NCBI RefSeq assembly: GCF_001280065.1
Contig: NZ_LGEA01000094.1
Location: 1 to 64,000 of the forward strand
Reading direction: 5' to 3'
Source: Streptomyces sp. NRRL B-1140
Lineage (GTDB): Bacteria; Actinomycetota; Actinomycetes; Streptomycetales; Streptomycetaceae
Length of the DNA: 64,000 nt
Both the position numbers and the translations under genes were made by a program. The stretch's first letter is position 1; every line of letters starts with the position of its first letter. The notes beneath the pieces are model-generated. The model made no database searches. It was given only the letters and a program-made list of their open reading frames with translations, and was not told the origin of the DNA. Below, piece by piece: positions 46,659-54,410 of the stretch.

Positions 46659-46698
46659 CGATCTCCGTGAGTCGTTCGTCACACTGACGGGGAGATCG
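46659..46698. promoter_or_regulatory. Inverted repeat upstream of the NlpC/P60 gene
   Basis: CGATCTCC (46659-46666) and GGAGATCG (46691-46698) are complementary 8-base arms 24 bases apart. They could form a 5'-leader hairpin or terminate the methyltransferase transcript. Confidence 0.35.
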
Positions 46699-46823
46699 TC
46701 ATGCCGGGGCATACCGCCGCCGGAGTGGCGGGAAGTACTGCCTCTGTCGCTTTCCGAGCCGACGTGGCAGCATCCCAGGCAAACCACAAGTTACTGATGG
46801 TTAATCAGTTTGGGGGCTGAGGT

Positions 46824-47912
46824 ATGGGAACGGGCAGGCGTGGCCTGATGGCGACCGCGGTGGCCGTGGTCTGCGCGGTCACGGTGCTGGCGGCACCGGG
46901 CACGGCGTTCGCGAACCCCACCCCCTCCCCCACCCCCAGCGCGGGCCCGGCACTCGCACCCGCCAAGGACCTCGAGGCCGTCCGCAAGAAGCTCGACCGG
47001 CTCTACCGCGCCGCGGGCCGCGCCACCGACGAGTACAACGCCGCCGACGAGAAGGCGGACAAGCAGTCCGCCGAAGTCGTCGCCCTGGCCAAGAAGATCG
47101 TCAAGGGCCGGGAGAAGCTCAGGAAGCTCAAGGACCGCGCGGGCGCCGCGGCCGCCGCCCAGTACCGCGGCGGCGGCCTGCCTCCCGAGGCCCATCTGGT
47201 GCTGAGCGACGACCCGCAGGACTTCCTCGACGGCGCGGGCCGGGTCCGCGAGGGCCACCACGCGACCAAGGGCCTCCTGGGCGAACTGACCCGCACACAG
47301 GCGGACTTGGAGCAGTACGCCAAGGACGCCGCCGCGCAGCTGAAGAAGCTGGAGGCGGGCCGCAAGGCCAAGGCCGCCGCGCAGAAGAAGATCGAGAAGC
47401 AGATCGCGCAGGCGGAGAAGCTCGAGTCCGAGCTGCAGAAGGAGGAGCAGGAGCGCCTCGCCGAGCTGGAGAAGGAGGCAGCGAACCGGGCGCAGACCGC
47501 CTGGCTCGGCTCCGGCATCCTCGAAGAGATCGACGGCAAGGCCTCCGAGCAGGGCAAGAAGGCCGTGAAGTACGCCACGGCCCAGATCGGCAAGCCGTAC
47601 CAGTGGGGCGCCGAGGGCCCCAGGACCTACGACTGCTCGGGGCTGACGTCACAGGCCTGGATCTCCGCCGGGCGCGGCATCCCGCGCACCTCCCAGGAGC
47701 AATGGAAGCGGCTGCGGCACATCGACATCCAGGACATGCGCCCCGGCGACCTGATCATCTACTTCGACGACGCCAGCCATGTCGGCATGTACATCGGCGA
47801 CGGGGCGATCGTGCACGCGCCCCGCCCCGGGCGGACCGTGACCATCGCGGGTGCCGGGACCATGCCCATCCTCGGGGTGGTGCGACCGGACGCCGACACC
47901 GACGCCGACTGA
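46824..47912 (+). CDS. Secreted NlpC/P60 peptidoglycan endopeptidase with coiled-coil
   Basis: A 362-residue exported cell-wall hydrolase. The signal peptide ends at GTAFAN. A long coiled-coil (about 50-235, rich in Lys, Glu and Ala) precedes the catalytic NlpC/P60 domain (about 245-355). Catalytic Cys lies in YDCSGLTSQAW, His in DDASHVGMYIG, and a third polar residue in IVHAPRPG. The coiled coil probably regulates the enzyme, as in RipA-like or PcsB-like proteins. It cleaves peptide stems during growth or division. It matches SCO4202. Confidence 0.92.
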   Translation: MGTGRRGLMATAVAVVCAVTVLAAPGTAFANPTPSPTPSAGPALAPAKDLEAVRKKLDRLYRAAGRATDEYNAADEKADKQSAEVVALAKKIVKGREKLRKLKDRAGAAAAAQYRGGGLPPEAHLVLSDDPQDFLDGAGRVREGHHATKGLLGELTRTQADLEQYAKDAAAQLKKLEAGRKAKAAAQKKIEKQIAQAEKLESELQKEEQERLAELEKEAANRAQTAWLGSGILEEIDGKASEQGKKAVKYATAQIGKPYQWGAEGPRTYDCSGLTSQAWISAGRGIPRTSQEQWKRLRHIDIQDMRPGDLIIYFDDASHVGMYIGDGAIVHAPRPGRTVTIAGAGTMPILGVVRPDADTDAD

Positions 47913-47954
47913 GCGCGGGCAGCGCCTGAGGGCCGCACGAAGGACCACGAGGGC

Positions 47955-48063
47955 CGCACACCGGCCAACCGGGGCCCGCGCACCGGACCCAACCGGGCGC
48001 CTTCACACCGGACCGGCCGGGCGCCGCCCACCGGCCAATCAGGCGCCGCGCACCGGTTATCGG
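47955..48063. repeat. Array of five degenerate 22-24 bp repeats
   Basis: Units start at 47955, 47978, 48002, 48026 and 48048, each with a CACCGG core followed by CCAA or similar and ending GGGCGCC or a variant. The array lies 43 bases after the NlpC/P60 stop and about 260 bases before the next start. The rest of the 47913-48325 gap contains no gene I can support. Confidence 0.65.
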
Positions 48064-48325
48064 ACATCCATGGTGACCCGCCCCACGTGACCCACCGCAC
48101 GCCTCGCCCCGAACAAACGGTGCGCTGACGTGACGTTCGTCATCCCCGCAGCATCTCCGAGCTGTCCAACTGCTGCGCATTTCGCGGCATATGACACCGG
48201 CCGATGGCACAGCGGCGTGGCTCACACCATTCCAATGCGGCGCCGACACCCGCTATGGTCCCGCTCGGTGGGTCGAGGTCCCTCGCCCCACCGTGCCCTC
48301 GGGGGGAGGGAAGGAACCCAAGACG

Positions 48326-49672
48326 ATGCCCGTACCCATACCGCGGCAGAGAGCGATCCCGGCCGCGGAGAGTGGTCAGGCGCAGGCCGCGTCCCCGCGC
48401 GGCGGCTCGGCCGAGGAGTCCGCGAAGGACGCCTCGCCCGCCGGCCGCACGCCGGACACCGCCGGGAACAGCACGGACAAGGTGGAGAACAACACCGCCC
48501 ACACCAACCTGACGCTGCTGCTGATCGAGGACGACCCGGCCGGTTCGCCGATCGTGCCGGACATGCTCGACCAGGCCGGCAAGCCGATCCGCGTCCGCAC
48601 GGCCCGCAACCTGACGGAGGCCGGCCGGCTGCTGACCGACGACGTCCACTGCATCCTGCTGGATCTGGCGCTGCCCGCGCCGGGCCACAGCGACTCCGCG
48701 GACGAGCTCGCCGTGCTCCGGCACGTGCTGGAGCTCGCGCCCCGGCACGCCGTCCTGGCGCTGACCGCCTCCGGTGACGCCGAGCGCGGCGCCGAGGCGG
48801 TGCGCGTGGGTGCGCAGGACTACCTCTTCCGCGACGAACTGGACGGCAGGCTGCTGAGCCGGGCGATCCGCTACGCGGTGGAGCGCAAGCGCTCCGAGTC
48901 GGCCGAGCGCCGGCTCGCCGAGGGCCGGCTGCGCGCACAGGAGAACCGCCGCCTGGAGCGCGGCCTGCTGCCGACGCCGCTGCTGGAGGGCTCCTCGCTG
49001 CGGTTCGCCGCCCGCTACCGCCCCGGCCGCTCGCGCGCGCTGCTCGGCGGCGACTTCTACGACGTGGTCCGCACACCGGACGGCACGGTGCACGCCATGA
49101 TCGGCGACGTCTGCGGGCACGGCCCGGACGAGGCCGCCCTCGGTGTGGAGCTGCGGATCGCGTGGCGGGCGCTGACGCTGGCGGGCCTGTGCGGCGACCA
49201 GCTGCTGGGCACGCTGCAGCAGGTGCTGGAGCACGAGCGGGCCGACGACGAGATCTTCGCGACCCTGTGCACGGTGGACATCGCGCCGGACGGCCGGCGC
49301 GCCGGGCTGTGCCTGGCGGGTCACCCGTCGCCGCTGCTGGCCCGCCCGGGCAAGCCGGCCCGTCTGCTGCCGTACGACAACAACGGACCGGCCCTCGGCC
49401 TGCTCCCCGGCGCCCGCTGGCCGCGCATGCAGGTGGAGCTGGGCGCCGAGTGGAGCCTGATGCTCTACACCGACGGCCTGATCGAGGGACACATCGGCCG
49501 GGGCCGGGAGCGGCTCGGCCAGGACGGCATGACGGAGATGATCCGCCGCCAGTTCGCCGAGGGCCTGCGGGGCGAGAAGCTGCTGCGGGCGGCGGTGAAC
49601 GAGGTGCGCGACCTCAACGGCGGCGAGCTGACGGACGACGTGGCGGTCCTGCTGCTGGACCGGGTGCCGTAG
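48326..49672 (+). CDS. Response-regulator-like receiver fused to PP2C/SpoIIE phosphatase
   Basis: A 448-residue signalling protein. A 60-residue disordered leader precedes a receiver domain (LLLIEDDPAGSPIV, CILLDLALPAPG, LALTASGDAERGAEAVRVGAQDYLFRDELD). A short coiled linker leads to an RsbU/SpoIIE-type PP2C domain with metal-binding aspartates in LLGGDFYDVVR, MIGDVCGHGPDEAA and ELTDDVAVLLL. It should dephosphorylate an anti-anti-sigma factor when the receiver is phosphorylated. The switch lysine position reads FRDEL, without the usual KP pair. ATG 48326 follows a strong purine-rich site. Confidence 0.9.
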   Translation: MPVPIPRQRAIPAAESGQAQAASPRGGSAEESAKDASPAGRTPDTAGNSTDKVENNTAHTNLTLLLIEDDPAGSPIVPDMLDQAGKPIRVRTARNLTEAGRLLTDDVHCILLDLALPAPGHSDSADELAVLRHVLELAPRHAVLALTASGDAERGAEAVRVGAQDYLFRDELDGRLLSRAIRYAVERKRSESAERRLAEGRLRAQENRRLERGLLPTPLLEGSSLRFAARYRPGRSRALLGGDFYDVVRTPDGTVHAMIGDVCGHGPDEAALGVELRIAWRALTLAGLCGDQLLGTLQQVLEHERADDEIFATLCTVDIAPDGRRAGLCLAGHPSPLLARPGKPARLLPYDNNGPALGLLPGARWPRMQVELGAEWSLMLYTDGLIEGHIGRGRERLGQDGMTEMIRRQFAEGLRGEKLLRAAVNEVRDLNGGELTDDVAVLLLDRVP

Positions 49673-49699
49673 ATCCGGGCAGGGACCGGGGCCGACGTC

Positions 49700-50050
49700 C
49701 TACCGGCCGCCGTTCCACGGGCCGTAGGGGCCGTCGCTGCTGGAGCCGCGCCGACTGCGGCCGCCGCCCGGGAGGGCCCGGATCGCGGGCCGTACGTCGA
49801 CCATGTACACGATCGTCGCGATGAGGCCGATGATCGGCAGGAACGACAGGATCGAGAAGAGCAGGTTCACCACGAGGGCAAGCCCCAGGACGATCAGCCA
49901 GAAGGGCTTGGTCTTCTTGTCGGCCGCGCGGTAGGCGTCCTCCCGGCGCACAGCCGCGTCAAGCAGCGCGAAGGCGCAGAAAACGGTCAGGGCCATGTTC
50001 AGAAGCCACATAAACCCTTGGAAGCCCTGCATCAGCACAACGTCCACCAC
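49700..50050 (-). CDS. DUF2516 family membrane protein
   Basis: A 116-residue membrane protein: three hydrophobic segments (FMWLLNMALTVFCAFALLDA, FWLIVLGLALVVNLLF, LPIIGLIATIVYMVDV) and a conserved loop RREDAYRAADKKTKPFW, then an Arg/Gly/Ser tail. The family is restricted to actinobacteria and has no known function. GTG 50050 is used; ATG 50032 (MQGFQGF) is equally plausible. It lies downstream of the HBHA-like gene, past a terminator. Confidence 0.8.
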   Translation of the reverse strand: MVDVVLMQGFQGFMWLLNMALTVFCAFALLDAAVRREDAYRAADKKTKPFWLIVLGLALVVNLLFSILSFLPIIGLIATIVYMVDVRPAIRALPGGGRSRRGSSSDGPYGPWNGGR

Positions 50051-50089
50051 CTGACTCGGCTCGTCCTACGCGGTCACCGTACCCGTACA

Positions 50090-50122
50090 ACGGGCCGGGC
50101 ACCCCCGGGGTGCCCGGCCCGT
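50090..50122 (-). terminator. Terminator hairpin after the HBHA-like gene
   Basis: A 14-bp perfect stem (ACGGGCCGGGCACC / GGTGCCCGGCCCGT) with a five-base loop, 17 bases past the stop. Confidence 0.88.
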
Positions 50123-50139
50123 GTGGCCATTCCGCCGTA

Positions 50140-50808
50140 CTACTTCGCGGGCGGGGTGGCCTTCTTGGCGGTGGGGGCCTTGCGCGCCGGGGCCTTCTTG
50201 GCGGCGGGAACCTTCTTGGCCTGGGCGGCGGCGGCCGGCTTCGCCGGCTCCTCCTTGACCTCGACCGGCTGCGGCTTCGGCTTCGGCTCGACGGCCACGG
50301 CCAGCTCCTCGACGCCCTCGGCGACGTCCTCGATGCTGTCGGCGGCCTCGCCGCGCCAGGTCCGCACGGCCTGCTCGCCGTGCTCGGCGACCTTCTCGTA
50401 GGTCTCGCGGGCCTTGACGGCGTACTCGGCGGCCACGCCGACGCCGCGCAGCGCGAAGTCCTGGGCGCTCTCGCCGAACTTCTTCAGGTCCGAGTCGATG
50501 GTGCTGCCGAGCTTCTTGATGTCGACGTCGATGGAGCCGATGAACTGCGTGACCTTGGTCTGCAGGGTCTCCTGCGTCTCCTTGACGCGAGCGGAGGCCT
50601 CCTTGGCCCGGGCGGACGCCTTCTCCTGGACGGCCTTGGTGTCGGTGTTGCGTACGGCGTCGAACCGCGCGGGAGCCTCGGAGCGCAGCTGCTCCACCAG
50701 GGCCGGCACCTTCTTGGCCTGCTGAAGGGCGAGGTCGGCGGTACCTGCGGCGAAGTAGAGCGGGGTCGGGTTGCTGAGGGTCTTGCGCAGGTCGTCGGTG
50801 ATGGCCAT
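50140..50808 (-). CDS. Heparin-binding hemagglutinin (HBHA)-like helical protein
   Basis: A 222-residue protein resembling mycobacterial HBHA and phasins. Residues 1-165 form a long amphipathic coiled coil (ALQQAKKVPALVEQLRSEAPARFDAV, KASARAKEASARVKETQETLQ). The C-terminal 45 residues are Lys/Ala/Pro repeats (AKKVPAAKKAPARKAPTAKK), as in the heparin-binding tail of HBHA. There is no signal peptide. Possible roles are lipid-body, membrane or DNA association. ATG 50808 has GGGAGGACC upstream. An XRE regulator gene lies just upstream in the same direction. Confidence 0.82.
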   Translation of the reverse strand: MAITDDLRKTLSNPTPLYFAAGTADLALQQAKKVPALVEQLRSEAPARFDAVRNTDTKAVQEKASARAKEASARVKETQETLQTKVTQFIGSIDVDIKKLGSTIDSDLKKFGESAQDFALRGVGVAAEYAVKARETYEKVAEHGEQAVRTWRGEAADSIEDVAEGVEELAVAVEPKPKPQPVEVKEEPAKPAAAAQAKKVPAAKKAPARKAPTAKKATPPAK

Positions 50809-50896
50809 GGTGATGGTCCTCCCGGATTCTGTATCGCTTGAGGGTTCGGCTGAGGGTTGTGTGATCCGCGGCGGGCGGCCCATGCCCTGGTCCGGC

Positions 50897-51502
50897 TCAG
50901 CCGGCCGTCTGCTGCGGATCGGTGTCGCTGCCGCCGGTGCTCTCGCGAGTGCGGCGGGTGGCGGTCGTACCGCCGTCGTTCGTGCTGTCGCTGCGTGCGG
51001 CGCTCTTGCGGCTGCGGCGCCGGGCGGGCTGACCGCCGTCGGCCGCGCCGGCCGCGGGTATCCCGGTGCCGGGAGCGTCCCCGTCGACACTCACCGCCCC
51101 GTCGGCGGTGACGACACCGACGACGCCGGCACCGTCCGCACCGTCGCCGGCGCCGAACCCGTTCTCCTTGCGGAAGGACTCGTAGATCTGCAGCAGCACC
51201 TGCTTCTGCCGCTCGTGCAGCGTCGGGTCGGCGAGGATGACGGCGCGCGTCTCCACGTCGTCCCGATCACGCTCGGCGTCGAGGATGCCGGCCCGGACGT
51301 ACAGCGTCTCGGCGGAGATCCGCAGCGCCTTGGCGACCTGCTGCAGCACCTCCGCGCTCGGCTTGCGCAGCCCGCGCTCGATCTGGCTGAGATACGGATT
51401 GGACACCCCGGCGGCGTCGGCGAGCTGCCGCAACGACAGCTGCGCAGTGCGCCGCTGCTCGCGCAGGTAGTCACCGAGGTTGCCGACGTTGAGCGATGCC
51501 AT
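50897..51502 (-). CDS. XRE family helix-turn-helix regulator
   Basis: A 201-residue protein. The N-terminal HTH_XRE domain (about 8-65) reads GDYLREQRRTAQLSLRQLADAAGVSNPYLSQIERGLRKPSAEVLQQVAKAL. A helical middle (ADPTLHERQKQVLLQIYESFRKEN) and a long low-complexity Gly/Arg/Thr tail follow. It is probably autoregulated through the perfect palindrome 30 bases upstream of its start, and it may control the HBHA-like gene 88 bases downstream, which is conserved beside it. ATG 51502. Confidence 0.85.
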   Translation of the reverse strand: MASLNVGNLGDYLREQRRTAQLSLRQLADAAGVSNPYLSQIERGLRKPSAEVLQQVAKALRISAETLYVRAGILDAERDRDDVETRAVILADPTLHERQKQVLLQIYESFRKENGFGAGDGADGAGVVGVVTADGAVSVDGDAPGTGIPAAGAADGGQPARRRSRKSAARSDSTNDGGTTATRRTRESTGGSDTDPQQTAG

Positions 51503-51531
51503 GCCTCCACAGTGCAGCACCGCGCTAACTA

Positions 51532-51551
51532 TTGCAAGCACCTGCTTGCAA
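51532..51551 (-). promoter_or_regulatory. Palindromic operator upstream of the XRE gene
   Basis: A perfect 9+2+9 palindrome, TTGCAAGCA-CC-TGCTTGCAA, ends 30 bases before the XRE start. TTGCAA within it could serve as a -35 element with TAGCGC 18 bases on, so binding would block transcription. Confidence 0.7.
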
Positions 51552-51646
51552 GAGTGCGCCACAGCACTCGGCTACCAAATGTGCGTCGTGGAGGAATGAG
51601 TGTGCAGGCCGCCGCGCGGGAGCGGGCCGAAGAGCGGCATCGGTCG

Positions 51647-51943
51647 TCAGTCGAGGCCTTCGACGATGCGGAAGTCCCGCTCGAAACCGTCGGGGAGTGC
51701 GGCCAGCGCCTTCTGGTAGGCCGCACTCTCGTATGCGGCGACCGCCTGTTCGAAGCTGTCGAACTCGATCAGGACAACGCGCTCGGCGATTCCCACCTCG
51801 TGTGCGACGACCCGGCGGCCGACGCCGGCGAGCACCCGCCCGCCTGCGGCCTTGACGGCCAGACCGGCCAGTTCGTTGTAGACATCGAGCCCCTCAGGGT
51901 CTGTGATCGTGGGGTAGACGCTGACCCAGTAGCCCTTGGCCAC
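51647..51943 (-). CDS. DUF1330 family protein
   Basis: A 98-residue ferredoxin-like dimeric alpha/beta-barrel protein of the DUF1330/EthD-like group: KGYWVSVYPTITDPEGLDVYNELAGLAVKAAGGRVLAG, AERVVLIEFDSFEQAVAAYESAAYQKAL. Function unknown. GTG 51943 has GGAGG five bases upstream. It lies 40 bases downstream of the PhzF-like gene and is probably in its operon. Confidence 0.85.
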   Translation of the reverse strand: MAKGYWVSVYPTITDPEGLDVYNELAGLAVKAAGGRVLAGVGRRVVAHEVGIAERVVLIEFDSFEQAVAAYESAAYQKALAALPDGFERDFRIVEGLD

Positions 51944-51983
51944 GGTTCCTCCTGTATTCGGAATCTCCTTGAGCGCGCAGACC

Positions 51984-52841
51984 TCAGCGCATGACCGTAC
52001 GCACAATCGCTGCCTGGCCGCCGACTCGGATCCGGTGTCCCGTGCGGCCGCGGTGGAAGGTCGCCGTGATGGTGGACGGGCTGCCGAGGTGGTCACCCAT
52101 GGCGACAGCGAAGCGGTGTGTGCCGAACCCGGCAGCATGCGCTGCCAGGCAGGCCGTGCTGTTGGCGTTGGCGATGTCCTCGGGGACGCCGATCGACGGG
52201 GCGAACATCCGGGCTGCTGCCCGGCCGTGTCGGTCCGGGGGCGAGTAGGCGTAGCAGCCCAGCAGACCGTAGCGGTCACAGGCTGCGCGCAACTGGGTTG
52301 ATTCCGGCGTGAGTTCGGCCAGTGCGGCGCGGGATCGGATGGGCAGCAGAAGCCTCGGCCGCCCGTTCGACGCCACGCAGGCGTCGCCGGCGACCGCGTC
52401 CTGCGCCAGTCCGAGGCCGCCTGCGACTGCCCTCAGTTCGGGTCCACCGGCGCTGCGCAGGCTGACCGGGCCCGGGTCGAACGACGCCATGAAGCCGTCA
52501 CCGTTTCGGCTTGCCCGACCGTCGAAGCTGCGGTGGGCCGTGCGCAGGACGGCGCGGTAGTCGTGGTCGCCGCCTTCCCGTTCGGCGAGCACGGCGAGGG
52601 CGGCGACGGTGCCGTGGCCGCAGGCGGGCAGTTCGCACTGGGCGGTGAAGAACCGCAGTGTGTACACGGGCCGACGACGCTCGATTCCGGTCGCGCGGAG
52701 GAAGACGGCGTGCGATGTTCCCCACTCCATGGGAATGCGGCGTCGCTCCTCGTCGGTGAACGGCGCATCATCCAGAACGGCGGTCGGGCTGCCACCCGCG
52801 CCGTCTCGCTGACACGCGTCGACGACCGCTACCTCGGACAT
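51984..52841 (-). CDS. PhzF family isomerase-like protein, catalytic Glu not conserved
   Basis: A 285-residue protein of the PhzF/diaminopimelate-epimerase-like fold. The N-terminal GGSPTAVL replaces GNPxAVV, and the family hallmark FTAQCELPACGHGTVAAL is present, as is a C-terminal IANANSTACLAAH. At the position of the catalytic glutamate (SExxF in PhzF) the sequence reads GTSHAVFL, a His. PhzF-type isomerisation is therefore doubtful. It sits first in a two-gene operon with a DUF1330 gene, divergent from an HxlR regulator. ATG 52841. Confidence 0.78.
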   Translation of the reverse strand: MSEVAVVDACQRDGAGGSPTAVLDDAPFTDEERRRIPMEWGTSHAVFLRATGIERRRPVYTLRFFTAQCELPACGHGTVAALAVLAEREGGDHDYRAVLRTAHRSFDGRASRNGDGFMASFDPGPVSLRSAGGPELRAVAGGLGLAQDAVAGDACVASNGRPRLLLPIRSRAALAELTPESTQLRAACDRYGLLGCYAYSPPDRHGRAAARMFAPSIGVPEDIANANSTACLAAHAAGFGTHRFAVAMGDHLGSPSTITATFHRGRTGHRIRVGGQAAIVRTVMR

Positions 52842-52885
52842 GGCGCCGGGTCGGTGGTCAGCAGCATGGTCAGGCCCGCCTCCGA

Positions 52886-52898
52886 TTCGGTTTCCGAA
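52886..52898. promoter_or_regulatory. Short dyad between the PhzF-like gene and the HxlR gene
   Basis: TTCGG-TTT-CCGAA lies 45 bases from the PhzF-like start and 65 from the HxlR start. It may be the HxlR operator, but short dyads of this size occur by chance. Confidence 0.3.
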
Positions 52899-52962
52899 GC
52901 GGTCACAGATGCTAGCGTGTCGGAATTCGAAGCATCAACCCTGGAGAGCCGGACATCCCGAC

Positions 52963-53388
52963 ATGGCAGCACCCAGACCTGGAAGTCCTGTTCGCGGCTC
53001 GACCACAGGCCGCCCCCTCATGGCCGCACTCGATCTGTTCGGGCGGCGGTGGAGTCTGCGCATCCTGTGGGAGCTTCGCGAGGGTCCGCTCGGATTCCGC
53101 CCCTTGCAGAAGCGGTGCGACGACATGTCCTCCAGCGTGATGCGGCAGCGCCTGACCGAGCTGCTGGACGCCCAGGTGATTCAGCAACTACCGGACAGCC
53201 GCTACGAGCTCACCCCGCTGGGAGAGGGAGCGCGAGACGCCCTGAACCCCCTCGCCCGCTGGGCGGAACGCTGGGCGGCCACGATCGACCCACAAGGGCC
53301 GGACCACACCGACGACCAGTCCGCCGGCCGCGTCCCACATCCGGACACCGTGGGCGACGGGGCACCGGAGAGGGGTTCCGCGTACTGA
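52963..53388 (+). CDS. HxlR family winged-helix regulator
   Basis: A 141-residue HxlR protein: LMAALDLFGRRWSLRILWELREGPLGFRPLQKRCDDMSSSVMRQRLTELLDAQVIQQLPDSRYELTPLGEGARDALNPLARWAERW. It lacks the N-terminal Cys used by thiol-sensing members such as HypR. It probably controls the divergent PhzF/DUF1330 operon. The ATG at 52963 begins MAAPRPGSP; a longer frame upstream to 52840 crosses the promoter and is rejected. Confidence 0.85.
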   Translation: MAAPRPGSPVRGSTTGRPLMAALDLFGRRWSLRILWELREGPLGFRPLQKRCDDMSSSVMRQRLTELLDAQVIQQLPDSRYELTPLGEGARDALNPLARWAERWAATIDPQGPDHTDDQSAGRVPHPDTVGDGAPERGSAY

Positions 53389-53457
53389 CACCCCGCCTCG
53401 GATCGGAGGCGGGGATGGACCGCCGGGTCACGAGGTTGCCGTGGCTCGGTTGCCGCA

Positions 53458-54297
53458 TCAGCGGAAGACGGCGCCATGGTCCGACGCCCACTGCTGGAAC
53501 GACCTGGCCGCCGTCCCGGTGACCCGAAGAACGGTGTCGTGCACCGTCAGCAGTTCGTCATTGAGGTCCCCGCCCATCAGGTCGAGGACCGCGTCCGCGG
53601 TCTCCTCCCCCAGGAACGAAGCCATCTGCCGGTGGGCTTCCTCCCTGCCGATCTCGACGCAGGCCACTTCCCGCCCCGACGCCGCAGCGATGGCCGCGAC
53701 CTGCTGTCGAACCGTGACGCGTTCCGGCCCGGTCAACGCATATGTCCGCCCTCCATGGCCCGGCTCCGTCAGCGCCACACGGGCCACCGCCGCGATGTCC
53801 GCAGGGTGGATGGCGGGCAGCCCGATATCCGCATACGGCGCTCGCACCACGCCCTGATCGCGGATCGACTGCGCCCACCACAGGGTGTTCGAGGCGAACT
53901 GCGTCGGCCGCAGGATGGTCCAGGCCATGCCGCTGTCCTTCACCGACTTTTCGACAGCCTGGTTCTCGCGGGCCGCGGGCAGGTGCGGATGAGTCTGTAC
54001 CGTGATCGACGACACGAGCACCACGTGCTCCACGCCTGTCCGCCGGGCAGCCGCCAGGACCTCCGCTTCAGCCCCGAAGCCGGACAAGAGGAACAGCGAA
54101 CGCGCTCCCTCCAGTGCGGCCTTCAGGGAGTCCGCCTGGGCGAGATCGCCCTCGACGACCGCGATCCCTTCGGGGAACGAGGCCCGTCGCACATCGCGGG
54201 TCAGACCTCGCACCGGTGCGGCACCGGCCAGGTGCAGCTCCCGCAGCAGAGCACTTCCGATGTTCCCGGTCGCGCCGGTCACGAGGATCATCGTCAT
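53458..54297 (-). CDS. NmrA/SDR-type NAD(P)H-binding protein
   Basis: A 279-residue atypical short-chain dehydrogenase-like protein. The Rossmann motif is ILVTGATGNIGSALLRELHLAGA, followed by VVEGDLAQADSLKAAL, VVLVSSITVQTHPH and ILRPTQFASNTLWW. No catalytic Tyr-x3-Lys is evident, as in NmrA-like redox sensors and quinone reductase QOR2 relatives. Its promoter is MerR-type and resembles a degenerate SoxR box, pointing to redox-stress control. ATG 54297. Confidence 0.82.
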   Translation of the reverse strand: MTMILVTGATGNIGSALLRELHLAGAAPVRGLTRDVRRASFPEGIAVVEGDLAQADSLKAALEGARSLFLLSGFGAEAEVLAAARRTGVEHVVLVSSITVQTHPHLPAARENQAVEKSVKDSGMAWTILRPTQFASNTLWWAQSIRDQGVVRAPYADIGLPAIHPADIAAVARVALTEPGHGGRTYALTGPERVTVRQQVAAIAAASGREVACVEIGREEAHRQMASFLGEETADAVLDLMGGDLNDELLTVHDTVLRVTGTAARSFQQWASDHGAVFR

Positions 54298-54333
54298 CTC
54301 TTCCTGTCGCCTGCCGGTGATCACGTACACGGC

Positions 54334-54364
54334 ACGCTAAGACCTCGATCTCACTTGAGGTCAA
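54334..54364 (-). promoter_or_regulatory. MerR/SoxR-type promoter of the NmrA-like gene
   Basis: On the minus strand TTGACC (54364-54359) and TAGCGT (54339-54334) are 19 bp apart. The spacer and -35 hold ACCTCAAGT-GA-GATCGAGGT, whose left arm equals the SoxR half-site while the right arm matches 6 of 9 positions. No merR-type gene is adjacent. Confidence 0.6.
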
Positions 54365-54410
54365 GGATCAGCAGGTCGTCGACCGAGACAGAACGCCTCC
54401 GGCCCGCCGC

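Noticed and set aside
46629..46823. A cyclic di-AMP (ydaO-type) riboswitch upstream of the NlpC/P60 gene
   Set aside because: Such riboswitches precede many Streptomyces cell-wall hydrolase genes, but I could not find the conserved core sequences in these 195 bases.
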